From: Rubritepida sp.
GTDB lineage: Bacteria > Pseudomonadota > Alphaproteobacteria > Acetobacterales > Acetobacteraceae
NCBI GenBank assembly: GCA_022843345.1
Contig: JALHNW010000143.1
Span: 1-5,604 of the forward strand
Direction of reading: 5' to 3'
Length of the DNA stretch: 5,604 nt
The translations under genes were made by a program, and so were the position numbers. Each line of letters opens with the position of its first letter. Position 1 is the first letter of the stretch. The notes below the pieces were generated by a model that worked only from the letters and a program-made list of their open reading frames with translations, was not told the origin of the DNA and did no database searches. This document shows positions 1 through 5,604 of this stretch, piece after piece.

Positions 1-635
1 CGGCGCTGGCGGCGCTGTGGCCGCTGCTGGCGCAGCACGCCTGGCCGACGGGGGCGGAGGCGGTGGCGGCCTTCGTGCTCGCCTCGCTCGGCGGCGTGGC
101 GCTGGCGGTGGCGATCTCGGCCTCCGCCTGGGTACGGGCGGCGGTCTATCCCAACATGGTGTTCTTCCAGCTGATCCCGAAGATCGCGCTGGCCCCGCTG
201 TTCCTGGTGTGGCTGGGCATCGGCACGGAGATGCGGCTGACCTTCGCGGTGTTCATCGCCTTCTTCCCGGTGGTGATCTCCACGCTGACCGGGCTGGCGG
301 CCGCGCCCGCGGACATGATCCGCCTGTGCCGGGGGCTGGAGGCGAGCCCGGCGCAGGTGTTCTGGCACGTGCGCCTGCCCTACGCGCTGCCCTCCATCTT
401 CGCGGGGCTGAAGATCGCCATCACCTTCAGCATCATCGGCGTGGTGGTGGGCGAGTTCATCACGGCGCAGGCGGGGCTGGGCTACCTGATCCTGTTCGCG
501 TCCTCCACCGCGGAGACGCGGCTGATCCTGGCCGCCATCTGCGTGCTCTGCGCCGTCGGGCTGGCGCTGTTCGCGGCGGTGGCGGTGGCGGAGCGCGTGG
601 TGCTGCGCCGCTTCGGGCAGGGGGTCGCCCGCTAA
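1..635 (+). CDS. ABC transporter permease, SsuC/TauC/NitT type (5'-truncated)
   Basis: This is the transmembrane subunit of an inner-membrane ABC importer. The frame is open from base 3 to the TAA at 633-635, giving 210 visible residues; the start lies off the left edge. A GTG at 63 is in frame, but hydrophobic coding sequence continues upstream of it, so it is probably internal. The protein is a series of hydrophobic helices separated by short polar loops. The segment QLIPKIALAPLFLVWLGIG, followed by FIAFFPVVIST, is typical of the nitrate/sulfonate/taurine permease group. The cytoplasmic EAA loop that docks on the ATPase is visible at about 312-398 (GLEASPAQVFWHVRLPYALP). The VVGEFITAQAGLGYLI stretch is also characteristic of this group. 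The substrate cannot be read from the permease alone; aliphatic sulfonates, taurine, nitrate or pyrimidine precursors are all possible. The ATPase and binding-protein genes are expected to the left. The family is secure, the substrate unknown. Confidence 0.88.
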   Translation, partial: ALAALWPLLAQHAWPTGAEAVAAFVLASLGGVALAVAISASAWVRAAVYPNMVFFQLIPKIALAPLFLVWLGIGTEMRLTFAVFIAFFPVVISTLTGLAAAPADMIRLCRGLEASPAQVFWHVRLPYALPSIFAGLKIAITFSIIGVVVGEFITAQAGLGYLILFASSTAETRLILAAICVLCAVGLALFAAVAVAERVVLRRFGQGVAR

Positions 636-1855
636 GGCGGCGTCAGCGCGCCGACCGCGGCCCCCGCCATCGCGCAGGCGAGCGTGGCGGCGAGCAGCGA
701 GGGCGGGCCGAGGCGCAGGATCTCCCCGCGCCGCTCCGGGCACATCGCCGTCATGCCGCCCAGCATGATGCCGAGCGAGCCGAAATTGGTGAAGCCGCAC
801 AGCGCCCAGGCGAGGATGACGCGGCTGCGTTCGGACAGCGCCGCGCCGGCCCCCTGGGACAGCTCCAGGAAGGCCACGAACTCGTTCAGCACCAGCTTCA
901 CGCCCAGCAGGCGCGCGACGGTGGCGCCTTCCGCCCACGGCACGCCCATCAGGAAGGCGACGGGGCGGAAACCGATGGCCGCGATGCCTTGCAGGGTGAA
1001 GGGCGCGATGGCCTCGTTCGCCAGCGCCACCAGGGCGACGAAGACGACCAGCAGCGCCATGATGCCCAGCAGCAGCTGCAACCCGTCCATGGTGCCGCGC
1101 ACCAGCGCGTCCATGCTGCCGTCGTAGATGCGCGGGGCCTCGCCACCATCGGTCGCACCGGTGCCCGGCCGCATCAGCAGCGCGGCGAGCACGGAGGCCG
1201 GTGCCGCGACCAGCGAGGCGGCGAGCAGCTGGCCCGCCGCATCGGGCACCACGTCCCGCAGGAACAGCGCGTAGATCACCAGCGTGTTGCCCGAGATGGT
1301 GGCCAGCCCCGCGACCATGACGACGAGCATCTCGGACGGCGTGAGCCGCGCGAGCCACGGCTTGATGAGCAAGGGCGCTTCGACCATGCCGACGAAGACG
1401 TTGGCGGCCACGGAAAAGCCCGCGGCACCCCCCAGCCCCAGCGCGCGGCGCAGGCCGCCGGCGATGAGGCCCACCAGGAATGGCAGCACGCGCCAGTGGT
1501 ACAGCAGCGCCGACAGCGCACCGACCACCAGCACCAGCGGCAGCACCTCGAAGAACAGGATGAAGGCGCCGCCCGGCTGCGTCTCGGCGAAGGGCAGCGG
1601 CGCGCCGCCCAGGTAGCCGAAGACCAGCGAGGTGCCGGCCCGCGTGGCCCGCGCCAGCGCATCCACGCCCGCGCCCACGGCGCCCAGGGCCGCGCGCAGG
1701 GGTGGGACGTGCAGCATCAGCGCCGCACTTCCCAGCGTGGCCGCCAGCCCGCCCAGCACCACCCGGGTGGAAACGCCGCGCCGGCAGCCGCCCAGCAGCC
1801 AGCACAGCAAGGCCAGCAGCAGCAGCCCCAGGAGGGACTGCGCCTGCAGGATCAC
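632..1855 (-). CDS. Concentrative nucleoside transporter (CNT/NupC family)
   Basis: This is a cation-coupled nucleoside importer of the inner membrane, 407 residues, about the usual length for bacterial CNTs (E. coli NupC is 400). Hydrophobic helices run along nearly the whole chain. Family landmarks, in order: FGYLGG near 79-84, LYHWRVLP at 118-125, the re-entrant hairpin HP1 loop GMVEAPLLIKPWL at 156-168, NEFVAFLELS at 324-333, and CGFTNFGSLGI at 353-363. By motif, E325, N357 and S360 correspond to the ribose-contacting Glu, Asn and Ser known from Vibrio cholerae CNT. HP1 reads GMVE where many members have GQTE or GQSE, so base recognition may differ. The GTG start at 1855 overlaps the rmuC stop (GTGA). 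The AGGAGG at 1862-1857 lies only one base before this GTG, so coupled re-initiation or a CTG start at 1849 is possible. The TAG stop overlaps the convergent permease stop. It resembles NupC in family, but I do not assign orthology. Confidence 0.9.
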   Translation of the reverse strand: MILQAQSLLGLLLLALLCWLLGGCRRGVSTRVVLGGLAATLGSAALMLHVPPLRAALGAVGAGVDALARATRAGTSLVFGYLGGAPLPFAETQPGGAFILFFEVLPLVLVVGALSALLYHWRVLPFLVGLIAGGLRRALGLGGAAGFSVAANVFVGMVEAPLLIKPWLARLTPSEMLVVMVAGLATISGNTLVIYALFLRDVVPDAAGQLLAASLVAAPASVLAALLMRPGTGATDGGEAPRIYDGSMDALVRGTMDGLQLLLGIMALLVVFVALVALANEAIAPFTLQGIAAIGFRPVAFLMGVPWAEGATVARLLGVKLVLNEFVAFLELSQGAGAALSERSRVILAWALCGFTNFGSLGIMLGGMTAMCPERRGEILRLGPPSLLAATLACAMAGAAVGALTPP

Positions 1856-3348
1856 GCCTCCTCGTCCTGCGCCATCTCCACGATGTTGGACTCGATCTCC
1901 AGCAGCTTCTCCGCCGCCTCGCCCGGCATCGCCTCCAGCGCGCGCAGCTTGCGGGCGATGGCGCGCGTGCGCGTCTGCGCCGAGCCGATGGTGTTGGAGA
2001 CGGTGCCGACCTGCTTGCCCAGCTTCTCGAAGATGCCTTCCATCTTCGCCATCTCGGTCTTGGTGGCCGACAGCAGGTCGCGCACGTCCTCCGCGCTGCG
2101 CGACAGGCGGTAGGACATGTAGCCCAGGTGGATGTTCTTCAGCAGTGCCGGCAGCAGGAAGGGCCCGGCGATGAACACCTTGCTGATGCGCGCCACGTCC
2201 TCGATCAGGCCGGGGATGCGCGCGACCTCGGCGTAGAGCCCCTCCGTCGGCAGGAACAGGATCGCGTAGTCGGTGGAGCGCGGCGGGCAGATGTATTTCT
2301 GCGCGATCTTCGCGGCCTCGCCGCGCACGCGCAGCTCGATGGCCTTGCGGGCCTGTGCCTCGCCCACCAGGTCGCCCGCCTCGTGGGCGTGCATCAGGCG
2401 CTCGTAGTCCTCGGACGGGAACTTGGCGTCCAGCGGCAGGCGGGCGCGGTCCTCGCCGCCAGGCATGAGGATGCAGAACTCCACCGCGTCGTTGCTGTCC
2501 TCGCGCAGCTTCACGTTGGTCTCGTAGGCGCCGGCGGGCAGGAAGTCGTCCAGCATCGCCTTCAGCTGCGCCTCGCCCCAGCCGCCACGCGTCTTGATGT
2601 TGCCGAACAGGCGCTTGAGGTCGCCCACCTGGGTGGCCACCGACTGCACGTTGCCCATCATCTGCTGGATGGCGGCGAACTGGTCTATGACGCGCTGGAA
2701 GCTCTCGTTCATCTGCTTCTCGACGGCGCCGGCAAGCTGCTCGTTCACGCTCTTCTGGATCTCGGCGAGGCGCTTCTCGCTGGTCTCGCTCATCTCCTTC
2801 AGCTTGCGGTCCAGCACGTCGCGCGCCGTGGCGGCGTCCGTGGCCAGGCGCTCCAGCACCGCCTTCTCCTGGGTCGCCAGCGCCGCCGTCACCTTGCCGG
2901 TGAGCGCGTCCGTCGCCTCGCGCAGCGTCAGCAGCTTGGCGGCCTGCTCGTCGCGGGCGGATTTCGCGTCGGCGGCCAGGCGTTCCAGCAGGGCGGATTG
3001 CAGCGCGTCCTGCGCGGCCTTCAGCGCGTCCAGCCGGCCGGCCTGCTCCTCGCGCGCGGCCTTGGCGTCGGCGGCCTGGCGCTCGGCCAGGGCGGACTGG
3101 AGCAGGCTCATCGCCTTCGCCTGGTCGAGCGCCACGCTCGCCAGCCGCTCGCCGGTCAGCGCGGCGGCGACGGCGGGGAGGTTGCGGAGGTCGGCGGCCA
3201 GCTCACCCAGCCGCTCGCCCTGGCGCTCGACGCCCTGCTGGCAGGTGGCGAGCGCCGGGTCGGTGGGCTGGCGGCGCAGGAAGAGTGCTGCGAGCAGCAG
3301 CGCCTGGAGCGCGAGGATGGCGAGGAGCAGCGTGGCTTCGAGCGACAT
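1852..3348 (-). CDS. rmuC: RmuC family protein (DNA recombination/genome stability)
   Basis: This is a 498-residue RmuC-family protein. The family is associated with limiting recombination at inverted repeats and is predicted to carry a PD-(D/E)XK nuclease-like fold. Residues 4-24 form a single hydrophobic N-terminal anchor followed by RR, so the body should be cytoplasmic. Residues about 33-215 are a long charged, Ala/Leu/Glu-rich coiled coil with an internal repeat. The conserved domain covers about 235-455: LFGNIKTRGGWGEAQL (247-262), VEFCILMPGG (289-298), LPLDAKFPSEDY (304-315) and YAILFLPTEGLYAEV (361-375). E259, E290 and the D307-A-K309 pair match the E...D/E...DxK pattern expected for that fold. 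The ATG at 3348 is chosen because it begins the membrane anchor; only a weak GGCGG precedes it. The gene follows acs by 54 bases and ends in a GTGA overlap with the transporter gene. The family call is firm; the exact molecular activity is not evident from sequence. Confidence 0.94.
   Translation of the reverse strand: MSLEATLLLAILALQALLLAALFLRRQPTDPALATCQQGVERQGERLGELAADLRNLPAVAAALTGERLASVALDQAKAMSLLQSALAERQAADAKAAREEQAGRLDALKAAQDALQSALLERLAADAKSARDEQAAKLLTLREATDALTGKVTAALATQEKAVLERLATDAATARDVLDRKLKEMSETSEKRLAEIQKSVNEQLAGAVEKQMNESFQRVIDQFAAIQQMMGNVQSVATQVGDLKRLFGNIKTRGGWGEAQLKAMLDDFLPAGAYETNVKLREDSNDAVEFCILMPGGEDRARLPLDAKFPSEDYERLMHAHEAGDLVGEAQARKAIELRVRGEAAKIAQKYICPPRSTDYAILFLPTEGLYAEVARIPGLIEDVARISKVFIAGPFLLPALLKNIHLGYMSYRLSRSAEDVRDLLSATKTEMAKMEGIFEKLGKQVGTVSNTIGSAQTRTRAIARKLRALEAMPGEAAEKLLEIESNIVEMAQDEEA
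2905..3102 (-). repeat. In-frame 99-bp tandem duplication in the rmuC coiled coil
   Basis: Two adjacent 33-residue units (RmuC residues 83-115 and 116-148) both begin LQSAL and share about 22 of 33 residues, including the core AADAK.AR.EQA. At DNA level, 2942-3004 and 3041-3103 match at about 50 of 63 positions by eye, with an offset of exactly 99 bases. A weaker third ERLA.DA..ARD copy lies 44 residues beyond the second. Offsets of 33 and 44 are both multiples of 11. Confidence 0.75.
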
Positions 3349-3367
3349 GCCGCCGGTATGGCGCAGC

Positions 3368-3392
3368 GCGCGGGGCGCGTCACGCCCCGCGC
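3368..3392 (-). terminator. GC-only stem-loop between acs and rmuC, no U-tract
   Basis: There is a perfect 10-bp stem (GCGCGGGGCG at 3368-3377 pairing with CGCCCCGCGC at 3383-3392) closing a 5-base loop. It begins 10 bases after the acs stop codon and ends 19 bases before the rmuC ATG. No run of T follows on either strand, so it is not a classical intrinsic terminator. It may instead act as a partial terminator, an RNA 3'-end stabiliser, or a barrier affecting rmuC translation. The structure is certain at sequence level; its role is inferred. Confidence 0.55.
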
Positions 3393-3402
3393 GGCCGCGC
3401 CG

Positions 3403-5340
<1,938 letters not shown>

Positions 5341-5348
5341 GGTCCTGG

Positions 5349-5355
5349 CCTCTCC
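5349..5355 (-). promoter_or_regulatory. acs ribosome binding site
   Basis: GGAGAGG on the minus strand ends 8 bases before the ATG at 5340 and is the best Shine-Dalgarno match in the acs leader. It decides the start in favour of 5340 over the longer in-frame reading beginning at 5508, whose extra 56 residues do not resemble an Acs N-terminus and would run through the hairpin and the AT-rich island. Confidence 0.75.
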
Positions 5356-5381
5356 GTCCCGGTGCGATTCTTGGCGCGCAC

Positions 5382-5408
5382 TGACGCATGCCGCCTTGCG
5401 GTGCGTCA
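5382..5408 (-). promoter_or_regulatory. 27-bp stem-loop upstream of acs
   Basis: The arms TGACGCA (5382-5388) and TGCGTCA (5402-5408) are perfect complements. Inside them CCGC (5391-5394) pairs with GCGG (5398-5401) around a CTT loop, leaving a two-base bulge at 5389-5390. This gives an 11-bp interrupted stem. It ends 41 bases before the acs start and has no T-run on either side. It could be a leader RNA structure or a protein-binding dyad. A TTGACG hexamer (minus strand, 5409-5404) overlaps its edge and resembles a -35 box, but no acceptable -10 follows at 16-18 bases. Confidence 0.55.
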
Positions 5409-5484
5409 ATGGTGGGACGAAGGATTCCTGCATTTCATTGCGTGAAAGTACTGTATCCTGTTGGATTCTTGCGCGGGCGGCGGG
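5409..5484 (-). promoter_or_regulatory. Likely acs promoter region (AT-rich island)
   Basis: Bases 5421-5470 are about 40% GC against roughly 70% for the window, which marks the probable acs promoter and operator region. Short elements visible are the dyad TTTCA-N5-TGAAA (5433-5447), the palindromes AGTACT (5447-5452) and AGGATTCCT (5421-5429), the inverted repeat ATCC-TGTT-GGAT (5455-5466), and GATTC motifs at 5423 and 5464. I found no convincing sigma-70 or sigma-54 pair on the minus strand, so the transcription start is not placed. Confidence 0.5.
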
Positions 5485-5520
5485 GGCCGGCCAGGGGGTT
5501 TCCCCCACCCCTGGCCGGCC
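5485..5520 (-). terminator. Strong GC-rich hairpin, likely 3' end of the upstream gene
   Basis: There is a perfect 13-bp stem: GGCCGGCCAGGGG at 5485-5497 pairs with CCCCTGGCCGGCC at 5508-5520 across a 10-base loop. An alternative inner hairpin GGGGG-TTT-CCCCC (5494-5506) overlaps it. It begins 11 bases after the TGA at 5534-5532. There is no U-tract on the minus strand and only two T on the plus strand, so it departs from the textbook intrinsic terminator. Its place between a stop codon and the acs promoter region supports a role as terminator or 3' processing structure. Confidence 0.6.
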
Positions 5521-5531
5521 TTGGCGGCGCG

Positions 5532-5604
5532 TCAGTTCGCGCGCGGCGCCGCCGGGGTGGTGGAGGGAAGCGCGGTTGCGGCCGGGCGCTGCTGCGCCGC
5601 GGTG
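5532..5604 (-). CDS. C-terminal tail of a minus-strand protein (cut by right edge)
   Basis: A minus-strand frame enters from the right edge at 5603 and ends at TGA (5534-5532) after 23 codons. The tail is rich in Ala, Pro, Thr and Gln (for example [20 protein letters not shown]), a low-complexity composition often seen at the ends of exported or envelope proteins, and most of its codons end in G or C. The strong hairpin 11 bases downstream supports a real gene end. Other frames are also open over this short stretch, so the evidence is modest, and the function cannot be named. Confidence 0.42.
   Translation of the reverse strand, partial: TAAQQRPAATALPSTTPAAPRAN

Noticed and set aside
63..65. 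GTG at 63 as the true start of the permease
   Set aside because: The frame stays open with hydrophobic, helix-like coding sequence to the left edge, and a NitT-type permease is normally longer than 190 residues.
17..2113. A plus-strand open frame of about 700 codons across the permease and the transporter gene
   Set aside because: It overlaps the permease in another frame and is antisense to the CNT gene and the 3' end of rmuC. The product is low-complexity Gly/Arg/Gln/His, typical of high-GC shadow frames.
5439..5459. Possible sigma-70 promoter (TTGCGT and TATCCT) on the plus strand
   Set aside because: The spacer is only 9 bases and no plus-strand gene is supported downstream in the window.
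5400..5484. Sigma-54 promoter for acs
   Set aside because: No GG-N10-GC arrangement with acceptable flanks was found on either strand in this interval.
5341..5508. An N-terminal extension of Acs starting at 5508
   Set aside because: The extra 56 residues lack similarity to Acs N-termini and run through the AT-rich island and the hairpin. The good ribosome binding site is at 5355-5349, before the ATG at 5340.

Overview
The window is very GC-rich (roughly 70% by eye) and its coding regions avoid A/T-ending codons. This composition, the protein types, and an acs promoter region holding three GANTC sites fit a high-GC alphaproteobacterium. Acetobacteraceae (Roseomonas-like) is my best guess, but no rRNA or other lineage marker is present.

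Layout, left to right. Bases 1-635 (+) hold the 3' part of an inner-membrane ABC-transporter permease of the SsuC/TauC/NitT type, cut by the left edge. Converging on it, and overlapping its stop codon, is a minus-strand block read right to left: acs (acetyl-CoA synthetase, 5340-3403), rmuC (3348-1852) and a concentrative nucleoside transporter (CNT) gene (1855-632). rmuC and the CNT gene overlap by four bases and are probably translationally coupled. acs and rmuC are separated by 54 bases that hold a strong GC-only hairpin. At the far right, 5604-5532 looks like the C-terminal tail of another minus-strand gene, followed after 11 bases by a larger GC-rich hairpin. The 5341-5484 gap is therefore the likely acs control region. 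Part of it is a local AT-rich island (about 40% GC over 5421-5470) with three GANTC motifs, a 27-bp stem-loop and short dyads. I could not assign a convincing -35/-10 pair.

How the genes work together. Acs activates acetate to acetyl-CoA. RmuC is a membrane-anchored coiled-coil protein with a nuclease-like fold, linked to genome stability. The CNT protein imports nucleosides. No shared pathway is evident; the block may only be a transcriptional grouping. The ABC permease belongs to an unrelated operon whose ATPase and binding protein should lie left of the window.

I see no mobile element, CRISPR array, tRNA or rRNA, and no obviously new multi-gene system. The points most worth following are the GANTC cluster and stem-loop upstream of acs, the altered substrate-loop motif of the CNT transporter, the in-frame 99-bp duplication in rmuC, and the repeated use of hairpins without a U-tract just after stop codons.
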